A stretch of 64,000 nt of DNA from Imbroritus primus (GCA_000272025.2 AKCV02000025.1:62001-126000); one strand, 5' to 3'. Numbered from the stretch's first letter, positions 46,258-58,000 are shown. Notes: a model not told the origin generated them from the sequence alone. Made by a program: numbers and translations.

Positions 46258-47472
46258 ATGGCTTCCTCATTTCCTGTCAGTCTCGTCGCCGGCCTGCCCG
46301 GTACGGGCGTCTCCGCGCTGCTCACGCAGTTGAACGCATCGCTTCCGCTGCGCGTGCTCGATGCCACGCAGTTGATGGAGCGTACGGCTGGCCAGCCCGC
46401 CGGCGACGAACAGGCCGCAGATGCCGCCGTGTTGGCAGCACTCAGCGCGGCGGCCGGGCAGGCACAGGCGCACGGCGAACAACTCGTGGTACGCGCCCGC
46501 GCGGAGAGCGTGATCGGTCTGGTCGATCTGCTGGCCGACACCGGTCGGGCCACAGGGGCGACCGGCACACCGTTGCAGCTCGGTGTCGTGATGACCGTAC
46601 TCGATGCCGCCACGCTGCTGCAGGAATTCCACGCAGCCGACTTCCTCGCCGAACGTGATCCCGCCGCGTGGGCCGACGATGACCGCACGGTCGCCGATGT
46701 CCTGATCGAACAGGTCGAAGCGGCGACGATCCTGGTCCTCAACCGGACCGATCGCGTCGACACCGCCACCCGCCAGACGCTCGTGGCATTGCTGCATGCG
46801 TTGAATCCGCGTGCCACGGTGGTGGACGCTGTCGATCACCTCGATGCCCGGATATTCCAGGCCGCTGCGCCCTATGATGTTGACGCCACCGAGGCCGGCA
46901 CCGGCTGGGCCGCGCTGCTGCGCGGTGGCAGCATCCCGGCGCAAGCGCAGGTCACGGGATTCGCCTATTGCCGCCGCCGGCCCTTCCATCCACAACGGTT
47001 CTTCGACCTGATGCATACCGACTGGCTGCGCACGCACGGCACCGTGCTGCGCTCGCGCGGCTATTTCTGGCTGGCCAGCCGCATGGCGCTTTCCGGCAGT
47101 TGGGAGCAGGCCGGCGGGGCGTGCCGCCACGGCGCGGCGGGGGTGTGGTGGAGTGCGGCCGAGGAGGCTGACTGGCCCGAGGATCATGCCCTGCGCGCCG
47201 AGATTGCCCTGCGCCTGCAGGATGGCGATGCGCCAGCGCCCTATGGCGACCGGATGCAGGAACTGGCTTTCATCGGCCATCAGCTGGACGAAGCCGCGCT
47301 GGTGGAGCAACTGGATGCCTGCCTGCTGAGTGATGCGGAGATGGCTGCCGGCCCCGACGCGTGGGCTGCGCTACCTGATCCGTTTCCGGAGTGGGAAGCC
47401 GACGACCATGATCACAGCCACGACCACGGCGATGACCACGTCTGCGGCGACGACTGCGGCCATGCCCATTGA
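46258..47472 (+). CDS. Degenerate COG0523/CobW-like protein
   Basis: 404 residues. The N-terminus VSLVAGLPGTGVSALLTQL aligns with the COG0523 P-loop, but the phosphate-binding lysine is Val18 (GTGVS instead of GSGKT) and there is no CxCC motif. An NRTD motif (VLNRTDRVD) stands in for NKxD. The C-terminal half keeps the CobW_C pattern (GFAYCRRRPFHPQRFFDLM, SRGYFWLASR, WWSA), and the tail is His/Asp/Cys-rich (DDHDHSHDHGDDH ... CGHAH). GTP hydrolysis is doubtful; metal binding is likely. Homologs of about 400 residues belong to the zinc-responsive YciC/ZigA branch. It may be a metal buffer or a regulator of the intact paralog. Confidence 0.85.
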   Translation: MASSFPVSLVAGLPGTGVSALLTQLNASLPLRVLDATQLMERTAGQPAGDEQAADAAVLAALSAAAGQAQAHGEQLVVRARAESVIGLVDLLADTGRATGATGTPLQLGVVMTVLDAATLLQEFHAADFLAERDPAAWADDDRTVADVLIEQVEAATILVLNRTDRVDTATRQTLVALLHALNPRATVVDAVDHLDARIFQAAAPYDVDATEAGTGWAALLRGGSIPAQAQVTGFAYCRRRPFHPQRFFDLMHTDWLRTHGTVLRSRGYFWLASRMALSGSWEQAGGACRHGAAGVWWSAAEEADWPEDHALRAEIALRLQDGDAPAPYGDRMQELAFIGHQLDEAALVEQLDACLLSDAEMAAGPDAWAALPDPFPEWEADDHDHSHDHGDDHVCGDDCGHAH

Positions 47473-47670
47473 GCGTGCTGTGCACGTCGGCTGAGGCTGC
47501 CCAAAAAATTCCTGACAGGGCGCCGACCTGGCGTACCGACCTAACGTGGTACCGGACCGACATTCTTCAGTCGCGGTACGCCATCGGATGCCGTCGGCGC
47601 CAATGAGTGCCGATCGGTATCGATCCTGACCAAGCGGCGCCGTCAGCGCCATCTGCGCCATTCAGACCAT

Positions 47671-48594
47671 TCAGCGTCGCAGCGGCGCGTTGCGATTCTG
47701 GTCGCCTGCGTCCTGGGGCGCCGGGCCGAGATTGCTCACATTGCTGCGATACGGCGGCAGCTGCGCGACCGACATGCCCTTGGTGCGGGCATACAGCGGC
47801 AGCACATTGGGAATCTGCTTTTCCAGTTCGGCAATCCGCGAGGTGCCCGATGGGTGCGTCGACAGGAATTCGATCGGCCCATTGCCGCCGACCGACCCCA
47901 TCTTCTGCCACAGCGTGATCGAGGCGCGCGGGTCGTAGCCGGCGCGCGCCGCAATATCGAGTCCGACCAGATCGGCCTCGCTTTCGTCGCCGCGCGAGAA
48001 CTTCAGCGACATCAGCTGCGCACCCACGCCCAGCGCCATGTTGCCGAGGTCGCCGAGGCCAAAGAACTGCGAGAGCAGGCTGGCGCCAGCGTTGGTCAGT
48101 TCCGATTTGGCGGCGCGTTCACGCGCATGCTCCTGCAGCGCGTGGGCGATCTCGTGGCCCATTACCATGGCGATTTCATCGTCGGTCAGCTTGAGCTTGT
48201 TGATGATGCCGGTGAAGAAGGCAATCTTGCCGCCGGGCATGCAGAACGCGTTGATCTCGTCCGACTTGATCAGGTTCACTTCCCACGGCCATTCGCTGGC
48301 GCGCGCGTTCCATTTGGCGGTGTGCGGCAGGATGCGGTTGGCGATGCGCCGCAGGCGCACCAGCTGTGGATCGTTGGTGCCGGCCAGCAGTTTCTTGGCT
48401 GCGGCTTCCTGCTTGAGCTGTGCGTACTCCTGCACGGCCTGTTTTTCCAGTGCTTCCGCCGGGATCAGCCGGCTCACCGCCGAGCCGCCGGGGCGGACAT
48501 TCACGCCTTCCTGTGCCAGCGCCTGGCCACTGGCGAACACCATGCCCACGGCCATGGCCACGGCGCTTAGCGTATTGCGCAAACGGTACGTCAT
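47671..48594 (-). CDS. Periplasmic M48-family metalloprotease
   Basis: About 307 residues. A signal peptide covers residues 1-28 (TYRLRNTLSAVAMAVGMVFASGQALAQ). The zinc-protease motif is MGHEIAHALQEH with His-Glu-x-x-His, and the third ligand is in DESEADLVGLDIAARAGYD. Upstream of it lie FCMPGGKIAFFTGI and WNARASEWPWEVNLI, as in BepA/LoiP-type outer-membrane quality-control proteases. ATG at 48594 is preceded by GGAG; an upstream start would spoil the signal peptide. Likely role: turnover of misassembled envelope proteins. Second M48 protein in the window besides HtpX. Confidence 0.92.
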   Translation of the reverse strand: MTYRLRNTLSAVAMAVGMVFASGQALAQEGVNVRPGGSAVSRLIPAEALEKQAVQEYAQLKQEAAAKKLLAGTNDPQLVRLRRIANRILPHTAKWNARASEWPWEVNLIKSDEINAFCMPGGKIAFFTGIINKLKLTDDEIAMVMGHEIAHALQEHARERAAKSELTNAGASLLSQFFGLGDLGNMALGVGAQLMSLKFSRGDESEADLVGLDIAARAGYDPRASITLWQKMGSVGGNGPIEFLSTHPSGTSRIAELEKQIPNVLPLYARTKGMSVAQLPPYRSNVSNLGPAPQDAGDQNRNAPLRR

Positions 48595-48773
48595 AGGGGT
48601 GACTCCATGCTCGAAACAAAGGCAGGGAATCAGGATACACGACGCATGCAGCACACAGTGGAATCAGGCGGCGTGTGCCTGCGCTTCGCAGGAGGGGGCG
48701 ACGGCCTGCCTGGGGCGGCGCCGGCCTCAGCGCCCCGCCCGGCCGGTGCGCCGCACTGTGCGCGCCCGTACCA

Positions 48774-49283
48774 TCACGGGTTGGGAAACACCACCGCTGG
48801 CCCGGTCGGTACGCTGCCCGGCGGCAGATAGGCCGGCGCCGGCTCGCCCTTGGGGCCGAGCGAGGCGATGTAGCGGTAGATCGCCTTCAGGTCGTCCTGG
48901 CGCATGTGGTGCAGGCTGGGCGTGGGCATCGGCGGACGCATCTCCGAGCGCGCCCGGGCCAGCCACTGCTGCTGCGTCATCTGCGACACCAGCAGGCGCA
49001 GGTTGCCGGCATACGTGGTGCCCCAAGGGCCGCTGAAGCCGAGCCGGTCGCCAACCAGCCAGTCTTTCTCCGCCACCTTGCCACCCGAAGCGGCGTAGCC
49101 GGGCGTATGGCAATCATTGCACCCGGCAATTCGCACCAGATAGCGGCCGCGTTCGATCTGCTTGGCGGCGGACTGCTGCGTGGCAGGCGCAGCCTGTACC
49201 AGCGTCGAGACGCATAGCGCTGCAGCGGCAGCAGCCAAAAGGGCGGATCGCATCAGGCCGCCCGTTTCAGAACAGGTTCTCAT
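48774..49283 (-). CDS. Periplasmic c-type cytochrome
   Basis: 169 residues. A signal peptide with an Ala-rich core (about 11-31, SALLAAAAAALCVSTLVQA) precedes one heme-binding motif Cys-Asn-Asp-Cys-His (about 55-59). Met residues in RPPMPTPSLHHM may supply the axial ligand, and DDLKAIYRYIASLGPKG is the usual C-terminal helix of cytochrome c. The ATG at 49283 has GGGAG seven bases upstream; an ATG at 49253 is an alternative. Redox partner unknown; it stands alone between the M48 gene and pbpC. Confidence 0.9.
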   Translation of the reverse strand: MRTCSETGGLMRSALLAAAAAALCVSTLVQAAPATQQSAAKQIERGRYLVRIAGCNDCHTPGYAASGGKVAEKDWLVGDRLGFSGPWGTTYAGNLRLLVSQMTQQQWLARARSEMRPPMPTPSLHHMRQDDLKAIYRYIASLGPKGEPAPAYLPPGSVPTGPAVVFPNP

Positions 49284-49591
49284 TGCATGTCTCCCAGGGG
49301 TGGACCGTCGGGCCGGTCGGCCTGCCAGGTCGGGTTGGGATCAGGATGCAAAAGCGTGACTGACATCGTCTCCCGCGCACGCGCCGGCCACGTTGCTGCT
49401 GGCAGGAATGAACCGGCCCGGCAGCGGCATGGCGGAGGGTGCGGTCGGAATGGCGATGCCGGTATCTTCATCCTTTATTGCCGCGTCCGGTAGTCCCCTG
49501 TTTGGGTGCTGTGGGTCAAGGAAGCGGACGAGTATCGAGTTCATCACACATGGGATGGTCCACCATGATATGGGCCTCATCCTCAGCGCCC
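49284..49591. other. 308-base gap between pbpC and the cytochrome gene
   Basis: No gene is convincing here. The promoter of the minus-strand cytochrome c gene must lie within it, but no clear -10/-35 pair was found and no terminator with a T tract follows pbpC. Confidence 0.5.
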
Positions 49592-51949
49592 TCACGGCGC
49601 GCGCAACGTCGCCCCGCGCACCTCGATCTGGCGGCGCGCGAGTACCCGGCCCTGGGCATCGCTGAGCGTGATTTCATGGCGGCCCGGCCATGGCAGCCAG
49701 CCGACTTCCGCGCCACGGCCCACGGGCTTGCCGCCGATGGCCCAGCGCAGTGCATGGCCCTGTTGCGCGCTCAGGCCGCCCACCGCCGTGGCGCGCAGCC
49801 ACACGCGCTGGTTGCGCGGCGGAATGTCCGGGTCGAGCGCCACGATGGTGCCATCGGCCGGCGCAAGGATCGAGGGCGCGGCGCGCGCCGTGGGCGGCGC
49901 CGGCGTACCGGGCAGGATGGCCTGCTGTTCCGTGCCCGCCAGGAAGACCTCATCGCGCGCCGGTTCGAGCGGCCCTGCACCCGGCGCAGCCGCCCCGAAA
50001 TGAATCGCCGTGCGCACGATCCCGGCTGGCATGGCGGGGGCGTGGCTCGGCGTTTGCGCATGCAGGGCGCTCATCACCTCGTGCCAGATCGGCGCCGCAC
50101 CATCGATGCCCGACACATCCCACATACTCGCGCCGCTGGTGTTGCCGATCCACACGCCGACGGTGTAGCGCTGCGACCAGCCGAGGGCCCAGTTGTCGCG
50201 CATGTCCTTGCTGGTGCCGGTTTTCACCGCGCTCCAGAAACGCGTGGTGAGCGGGCTGTCGAGTCCGAAGGTGCGCGTGCGCGCGTGGCGGTCGGCGAGG
50301 ATGTCGGCGACGATCCAGGCCGCGCGTGCGTCGAGCACTTGGTTGCCGGACGCTACGCTACCTGCGCCGGCGCTGGCTGGGCGCGTGCGGCCTGCCGGCC
50401 GGGCGGGGGATGCAACGGATGTGCTGCCCGGCGTGCTGGCCATCGTGTGCATCGGCCCGTAACGTCCGCCGTTCGCCAGCGCGCGGTAGGCGTTGGTGAG
50501 CGCGCCCAGTGGCACATCAGCACTGCCGAGCGCGAGGCTGTAGCCGTAGTAGTCGCCCGACTCCGGCAGCGGCAGGCCGAGCTGGCGCAGGCGTTGATGA
50601 AAGCGGTGCGGCGTCACCATGACGAGCGTGCGCACCGCCGGAATGTTCAGCGACGAACCGAGCGCCGTGCGTGTGCTGACCCAGCCGCTGTAGCGGCGGT
50701 CGTAGTTCTGCGGCACGTACAGCCCGCCGCCCGTGGGCAGGTTGACCGGCGTGTCGTCGAGCAGCGACGCGGCGGTCAGCCGCCGTTCCTCGATTGCCTG
50801 CGCATACAGGAACGGCTTGAGCGTCGAACCGGCCTGCCGCAGCGCCAGCGCGTGATCGACCTGCGCCGCGCCCGACAGCGTGCCTGACGAGCCGACCCAC
50901 GCCAGGACCTCGCCGCTGGCATTGTCGAGCACCACCACCGCGCCATCCTGCACGTTGCGCTTCGTCAGTGCCTGCAGATGGCGCGCCAGACTTTCCTGTG
51001 CGATGCGCTGGAGACGCGCGTCGAGCGTCGACCGCACGGTGGCCGTCAACGGCGGCGCCTCCTGCGCGAGCCGGCGGCCAAGGTGCGGAGCAAGATTGAG
51101 TTGCGTACCCAGTGCCGGCGTGCTGGCCGGACGCGCGAACGCCAGTTGCACGAAGCCGTCGAGGCCCCCGCAGGCCTGCGCTTCCTGCATGGTCTTGAGG
51201 ATCGCGCAGGCGCGCTGGGCAACCCGCGCTGCGCCGGCATTCGGGCCGCGCAGCAGCGCCGCCGCCACGGCGGCCTCGCGAGCATCGAGACCGCTCGGAT
51301 ACTTGCCGAACAGCGTATGCGACAACGCCGAGATGCCCACCATCTCGCCCCGGAAGGGCACGAGGTTCAGATACGCCTCGAGGATCTGGTCCTTGCGCCA
51401 GTGGCGCTCCAGCGCCGTGGCGTCGATGGCCTGGCCGATCTTCTGGCGCAGGCTGCGGCCGCCGGCGATGGCCTGCAGGTCGCTGTCGAGCAGACCCGCG
51501 AGCTGCATCGTCAGCGTCGATGCGCCGCGCGTGCGCGTGTGCCAGAGATTGCCCCAGGCCGCCGCTGCCACGCCGCGCCAGTCGACGCCGCTGTGCGCGT
51601 AGAACCGCTTGTCCTCCGACAGCACGATGGCCTCGCGCAGCGCCGGCGACACATCCGCCAGCGCCACCCACTCGCCGCGCCGTGCCGCATAGTCGCGCCG
51701 CACGCGCTGCACTGGCTCGCCATGCCGATCGAGGATCGTCACATCGGACGACAGCCAGGCTGTGCGCACCTGCTCGTAGCGTGGCACGGCGGCGTGGGCG
51801 GAACCGGGTAGCGTGCCCAGCGCGAGGCCGATGACCAGCGCGGCGACTGACGCGCTGACCGGTGCACGTACCGTTGCACCTGCCGTCGCACAAGCCAGTC
51901 TGCACACCAACGCAGTCACCCACGTGGCCGCCTGCCTCTTCATCAGCAT
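49592..51949 (-). CDS. pbpC: Penicillin-binding protein 1C
   Basis: A bifunctional class A wall synthase of about 785 residues. N-terminal membrane anchor, then the glycosyltransferase domain with the catalytic EDKRFYAHSGVDWRG, TLTMQLAGLL and LEAYLNLVPF. The transpeptidase domain has AGSTLKPFLYA (SxxK) and KTGTSKDMRDNWALG. The C-terminal BiPBP_C domain (about 690-785) is specific for PBP1C. ATG at 51949 follows GGAGG by 11 bases; 51967 is an alternative. It lies 53 bases after the alpha-2-macroglobulin gene on the same strand, the same pairing as yfhM-pbpC in E. coli, where the two are thought to guard and repair the envelope. Confidence 0.95.
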   Translation of the reverse strand: MLMKRQAATWVTALVCRLACATAGATVRAPVSASVAALVIGLALGTLPGSAHAAVPRYEQVRTAWLSSDVTILDRHGEPVQRVRRDYAARRGEWVALADVSPALREAIVLSEDKRFYAHSGVDWRGVAAAAWGNLWHTRTRGASTLTMQLAGLLDSDLQAIAGGRSLRQKIGQAIDATALERHWRKDQILEAYLNLVPFRGEMVGISALSHTLFGKYPSGLDAREAAVAAALLRGPNAGAARVAQRACAILKTMQEAQACGGLDGFVQLAFARPASTPALGTQLNLAPHLGRRLAQEAPPLTATVRSTLDARLQRIAQESLARHLQALTKRNVQDGAVVVLDNASGEVLAWVGSSGTLSGAAQVDHALALRQAGSTLKPFLYAQAIEERRLTAASLLDDTPVNLPTGGGLYVPQNYDRRYSGWVSTRTALGSSLNIPAVRTLVMVTPHRFHQRLRQLGLPLPESGDYYGYSLALGSADVPLGALTNAYRALANGGRYGPMHTMASTPGSTSVASPARPAGRTRPASAGAGSVASGNQVLDARAAWIVADILADRHARTRTFGLDSPLTTRFWSAVKTGTSKDMRDNWALGWSQRYTVGVWIGNTSGASMWDVSGIDGAAPIWHEVMSALHAQTPSHAPAMPAGIVRTAIHFGAAAPGAGPLEPARDEVFLAGTEQQAILPGTPAPPTARAAPSILAPADGTIVALDPDIPPRNQRVWLRATAVGGLSAQQGHALRWAIGGKPVGRGAEVGWLPWPGRHEITLSDAQGRVLARRQIEVRGATLRAP

Positions 51950-52002
51950 TCGTCCCCGATCCTCCATCGCCTACGCCGGGCTCCGCATCGTTCGCACCAT
52001 GC

Positions 52003-55000
52003 TCACGGCGCCTTCGGCGCCACCGTCATGCGCGCATTCGGAATCTCGCCGTACACGTCCGGCGCATACAGCGCTTCCACGCGCGTCGGCGGCAGCGCAA
52101 AGTCGCCCGCGTTGTTGAGGCGCACGGTGTACTCCACGCTGCTGCTGCCCTTCGGCAAGACCTCGTAGTACTCGCGGTAGGCATCCTGCGCGCGCTCGGT
52201 GTAGGCCAGCCATGCCGCACCGCTGCGCCGCTCGCCGCTGCTGGCGATGGCCGAGTCGCGGCCCAGCCCGCTGCCGAGGATGGTGGCGCCGGCCGGGATC
52301 GGATCGCTCACCGCCACCCAGTTCATGTCGGTTTGCGCCTCGATCTCCAGCGTCACGCGTGCGATATCGCCGCGCGTCCATTTGCCCTTCACCGCCTGCT
52401 CGACCGGTGCGACCGTACGGCGGATGCGATAGCCCGCCGCGAACGGCTGCGTGAGGGGCACCGCGGCCAGGCTGCTGACCGTAACCCACGGCTGGCCGCT
52501 GCCCTGGTGCGTGATGCGCAGCGGGCCGGATGCGCTGGGTGCGCCCTTCGCCGGCCACGACAGCGTCAAGGCGCCGCGCTGGATCGCCTCGCCGTTGGCG
52601 GTCGGCCAGCTCCACGTCTTTTCCGCGCCGGCAAACTGCGCCTGCGTGCTGCCGCCAACCGGCGTGCGCTCGTAGGTCTGCGAGTAGCGTGCAATCGCCA
52701 GGCTGCCCCACAGGTTGGCCGTGGTGGTCGACCACGCACCGCGCACCTGCCGCGCCAGCAGGCCGGTGGCAAGGCGCGGCACGTCGTCTCGCCAGGCCGG
52801 CTGGTCGAGCACCAGCGCCAGCAGGCGCGCCGCATTGGTGTCGGCGTTCTGCATCAACCACCACCAGTTGTCGTCGCGCTCGGTCGAGAACGCGAGACGC
52901 GTGCCCTGCATCGTCAGGCGGGCGCGCAGGATTTGCTCGGCTTCCTGCTGGCGTTTGGCATGTTGCGGAATGTCCGGCAGGCGCAGCAGCAGCGCGTACC
53001 AGTCGAGCACCGCGCTCGTCGGCCAGGTGTTCGGCGCGATGGCGATCGAGCCGAGCATGCGCGCCTGCGCTGCGCCGCTGCGCGACAGGGCTTCGAGTGC
53101 GGCGAGCTTGCGTACGTCGCGGTCGAGCGCGTTGTCGGCGCGCGGCGACCAGCCATCGCGGCGGATGCGGCCCTCCACGAAAGCGGCGAGCGCCTGCTCC
53201 ATCTGGCGGCGCGCTTCCTCCGGCAGCTTGAACGGCATGCCGGCACGCGCGGCTTCATGCGCGGCGGCCAGCAGGTAGGCGGTCAGCACTTCGCTGCCCT
53301 GTGCCGGCCCGCCATTCGATGGCGGGAAGTAACTGGCCAGTCCATCGCTGTCGAGATACGCCGGCAACTGTCCGGCCACCGCGTTCCACAGTGTCGCATC
53401 GCGCAGGCCGATGGCGCGCGAGGCCTTCTGTTCGAGGCAGGTGAACGGATAGTGGCGGAACCATGTGGTCACGCCCGGCAGGCCATCCGCGAGCTTCGAC
53501 TGGAAATCGAGCTGCAGTCCGCCGCGCGGCACGCCATTGGTGTCGGCCAGCGCATGCGGCGGCATGGCGACCGGCAGTTCCAGCCCCGGCGCGAGCCGTT
53601 CGAGCGTGGCCTGCTGCACCGTCACCGGCACGGCGGGCACGATGGTCTGCGTCACCTTGAGCCGGTCCTTCGCGCCGCGCGTCTTGTCGGTGGCGGCAAT
53701 CTCCCAGTGGATCGTGCCGCTGCGCGTGAAAGCGAGCGCAGCTGGTGCGGTCACATCCCAGACGATCTCGCGTGCTTCGCCGGCGGGCACGGCCACGCTC
53801 TGCGCCGGCAGTGCATTGTCCACGCCGAGCAGCGTGCCGCGCGCCGTGACTTCGACGGTCATCGCCTGCTGCGTGGTATTGCGCAGTGTGAACATGGCGC
53901 GGTAGCGGTCGTTCTCGCGCACCAGCGGCGGCAGGCCGGAGATCAGTTGCAGGTCCTGCGTGGCGGCGATGCTGGCGGTGCCGGTGCCGAAGCAGTCCAC
54001 ACCCGCATCGGCCACCGCCACGATGGTGAAGCGCGTGAGCGAATCGTTGAGCGGCACATCGAGCGTGGCGCGCCCCTGCGCATCGAGCCGCACGTTCGGT
54101 TGCCACAGCAGCAAGGTATCGAACAACTCGCGTGTCGGGTTCTTGCCGCCTCCGCCGCCGGCCGGCACGGCCTTGCGGCCATAGTGTCGGCGGCCGATGA
54201 TTTCCATCTGTGCGGTAGCGGTATCCACGCCGTAGCTGCGGCGCTGGAACATCGCGTCGAGCAGGTTCCAGCTGCTGTTCGGCATGAGCTCGAGCAGCGC
54301 CTGGTCGACGGCGGCGATGGCCACTTCCGCGTTTGCCGCGGGCTTGCCATCGGGCAGCGTGCCGGTGATGGTCACGCGCGCCGTGCCGCGCACCGGATAG
54401 GTGGTCTTGTCCGTGGCGACCTTCACATCGATGCGGTGCGCATCGGTGCCCACGCGAATCTCCGCGAGACCGAGGCGGAACGCCGGCTTGGACAGGTCGA
54501 CCAGCGCCGTGGGCGCGACATACTCGCGCCCCTCGCTGCGGAAGGCGCGGAACCATTCACCCGGCTGGCGCCAGCCCCACGTGAAGAACGAATACCACGG
54601 CACCTCGCGCAGCCGGCCGCGCAGCGCCAGCACCGAGACGTAGACGTTCGGCCCCCACTGCGGCTGCACCTTTAGGCGGATGGTCGGATCCTTGCCATTC
54701 AGCTCGACCACCTGGGTCTCGATGATGCCCTCGCGCTCCACGGCCACCAGCGCAGTGGCATAGCGGAACGGCATGCGCACCTGGAAGGTCGCGGTCTCGC
54801 CCGGCGCATAGGTCTTTTTCTCGGGCAGCAGGTCGATGCGATCGTTGTTGCCGCCGCCGAACCACACGTCGCCCTGGCGCGTGACCCACACCGAGGTTGC
54901 GGCACGGGCCGTGTTGCCCTTGTCATCCTGCGCGGCCACGATCAATTCGATCTCGCCCGGCTCCTTGAGCGTCACGCTGCAGTTCAGCAGGCCCTGTGCA

Positions 55001-58000
55001 TCGGTCTTGCCCTCGCACACCTTGCCGAGGTCGCGTGTCTCCGTGCGGTTGTCGTAGCTGTAGAAGCCGCCTACCAGCCGCTTGCGGTTCGACGTGGTGA
55101 TGTGCGACACCGCGCGGACTTCCAGCGCGGCATCCTTGCGCGGCTTGCCACTGGTATCGAGCGCCAGCGCCTGCACCGCCAGATCCTGCTGCACTGACAC
55201 CCAGCGGCTCGCGCGGATGCCGGGCACGATGGCCGCCGGCCATACCGGCACGTTCTGGCGCAGCGTCTGGATCTCGCCGTTGGGATCGCTGAAGCTGGCT
55301 TCCAGCATCAGCGTGCGCGGCGCCTTCACGGCGGGCAGGTCCTTGAGCGTGACCTGGCCTGCGCCGTTGCGATCGAGCACCAGCTTGAGCTTGTCGGCCA
55401 CGAGCTGCTGCGTCGGATCCTGTGCCGGGCTGCTGTCTTCCTCGTCTTCGTCGCCATAGCCCTGGTCCGTGCGGCGTGCTTCCTGCGGTGCGCCGAAGGC
55501 GAAGCTGTCGTAGCCATCGAAACTGGCCGAGCGGTCGCGCAGCCCCGCCGATACCTGCACCGGCAACTGCGACGCGCCGCCGCCCGACAGATAGTTGATC
55601 TGCACATCGACCGGCGCCTGCTTCGGTGCAATCAAGGCGGCACTCTTGCCAGCCGTGTTTCCGGTGGTCGTGAGCGTACCGCCGAGCACCGGCAGGCGGA
55701 ATGCTTCCACGCGGAAGGTGCCGCCCTCATAGCTCTGCTCCCCATTCGACAGCGTGACCTCGTACACGCCCAGCTTGGCGGCCGCCGGCAACTGCAGCGT
55801 GTTGTCCGCGCTGCGTCCGCCCGTCGGCGTGCTGCGCCACACCACCGGCTGCTCGAACTTCTGGTTGCTGCCCATGTGGCGCACCACCAGCTTGTCCGGC
55901 AGCGTGGCCGGATCTGTCGGCAAGGCGAGTCCGTTGCGGGTTTCCTGGCGGATCAGGTGCTTCATCGAGACCGTTTCGCCGGCCCGGAACAGCATGCGGT
56001 CGAACACCGTATGCACGCGCTGCGTCGGCTTGGGGTCGTGATCGGTCGGCACATTGAAGCGCCACGCCTCGATGCCGTCGGTCCAGTTCGACATGACAAA
56101 GGCCACATCGGCTTTGCCGGCAGCCTGCGGATGTTCCGCGCCAATGCGCGCCGTCACGAAGTAGCCGTCGAGTCCGCTTTCGCGGCACCACCCGCCCTCA
56201 CCGAGCGCCTTGTCGATGCGCGCGATGCCGTTCTGATCGGTCGTCGCCACGGCCAGCGAGCGGCCGTTGCAGTCAAGCACATGCACGCGCGCATTCGCCA
56301 CCGGCTTGCCATCGTCGAGCGTGGTCACCCACGCCACTGCATTGTCGCGTCCCACCTTGAAGTGCACGCCGAGGTTAGTCACCAGCACGGCGGTGCGCAC
56401 ATACATCGGCGCGGTCTTGCCAAGCAGTGCGCCGCCGAGCCGTGGCGAAGCGACTTCCACCACATGGAAGCCCGGTTCCGGCAGCGGAATGCCGACCACC
56501 TCGAAGGGGCGCGGATCCTTGCCGTCGCCCTTCGGCAAGGCGAGTTTCTTCACGCCCTGCACGCGATCGAGCAGCGAGAGGGCGCGCGACTGCAGTTGCG
56601 GTTCATTGCGACGGTTGTGCGCGTCGGACGGATCGAGCCCGGCCAGCACGCGCTCCAGTTCGGGCCGCGTCATGCTGCTCTCGTGCAGGCGCTTGACCAG
56701 CGCATACCAGCGCAGCATCGCCGCATCGTCATCGACCTGCAGGCGCGCCACCGCGCCGCCTTCCGCGCGCACGCCGCGTACCGCCAGATCCGCCTCGACA
56801 TTGCGCACCGTCAGCGGCAACAGCGGCGGATAGGCATCGCGTGTGGCGGCGTCGATGCGCCGCGCCGACTTGCGTGGCACGTCGGCAAAGCGCTCAACCA
56901 CGCCGAACGGTGCCGCCGCAAACTTGGTCAGCGGCGGCAGCGCCGCCGTGGTGGTCTTGAGCGGGAACAGGTCGGCATTGGCTAGTGGGCGGCCGCTGTC
57001 GTCCGTCAGGCTGCGCGGCAACTCAAGCGTGTATTCGGCACGTTCCGCGAATGGCGCCGGGAAGGTAATTTCCTGCACGGTGTCGCCAGCATCGCGCTCG
57101 ATACTGGCCGCGACCTTGCCCGACGATCCGCGCACTTCGAGCTTGCGCGCCACGTCGGTGGCGATGGGCGCGGAGAACGACAGGCGCATCGGCCGCAGCG
57201 GCGTGCAGGGCGCCTGCGCATTCTCGCGCTCGCACGAGAAGCTCGCCGTGAACGGCTCGCGCACCGTATAGCTCAGACGGCGCTCGTCACGGCTGGCGAG
57301 ACCCGAGGGGGTCGCCACGCCACGCCCGATCACCAGCTCCATCTTCGCGCCGGCCGGCAGGCGCTGCTGGCACGCCAGCACGAACACCGTGTTCGCGGCC
57401 TGCGCCTCGCGCGTCCAGTGCGTGGCCGCGATGATTGCCTCGCGCTCCTTGCCTTCGATCAGCTTCACCGGCACGCGCTCGCCCAGGCCTTCGGCCTGGC
57501 ACCAGCTATTGGCACGTACCGAGGCGGGTGTGGCCGCGCCGTTGAAGCGGATGGCGAAGTACGGTTGTTCTTCCACCTCGCCGCCGCCAGGGCGGGCGCT
57601 GACCACGATCGGGCCGCCAGTCTGGAAGGTGTAGCGCGTTTGCCCGCTCACCGCCGTGCCGGCCAGATCCTTCAGCCATGGTGTCAGCGTGACCGCGCAT
57701 TGCACACCCGGCGGCAGGTCGCGCGCAAAGTCGTACACCCAACGCTTGTCGTTGATCCAGCGGCCCTGTCCTTCGACGTTCGCCCCCCGGCACGCCACGT
57801 CGGCCGGCGCAGCCGCGCGCGCATCGCCAAAGCGCAGCATCGCACTGTCGAAGGTGACGGCCACCTGCCGCACACGCGCAACCTCGCCCTGTGGCGACAG
57901 CGTCTGCACGCGCGCTGCCTGCGCCGGGCCGGCCGGCAGCACGGACAGCAATGCCAGCAAGGCAGGCGCGGCATGCCCGCGCACGAGAGATCGGAACAAC

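Noticed and set aside
51862-54675. A 937-codon open frame on the plus strand
   Set aside because: Antisense to the pbpC start and the alpha-2-macroglobulin gene; low-complexity Arg/Ala/His sequence without motifs.
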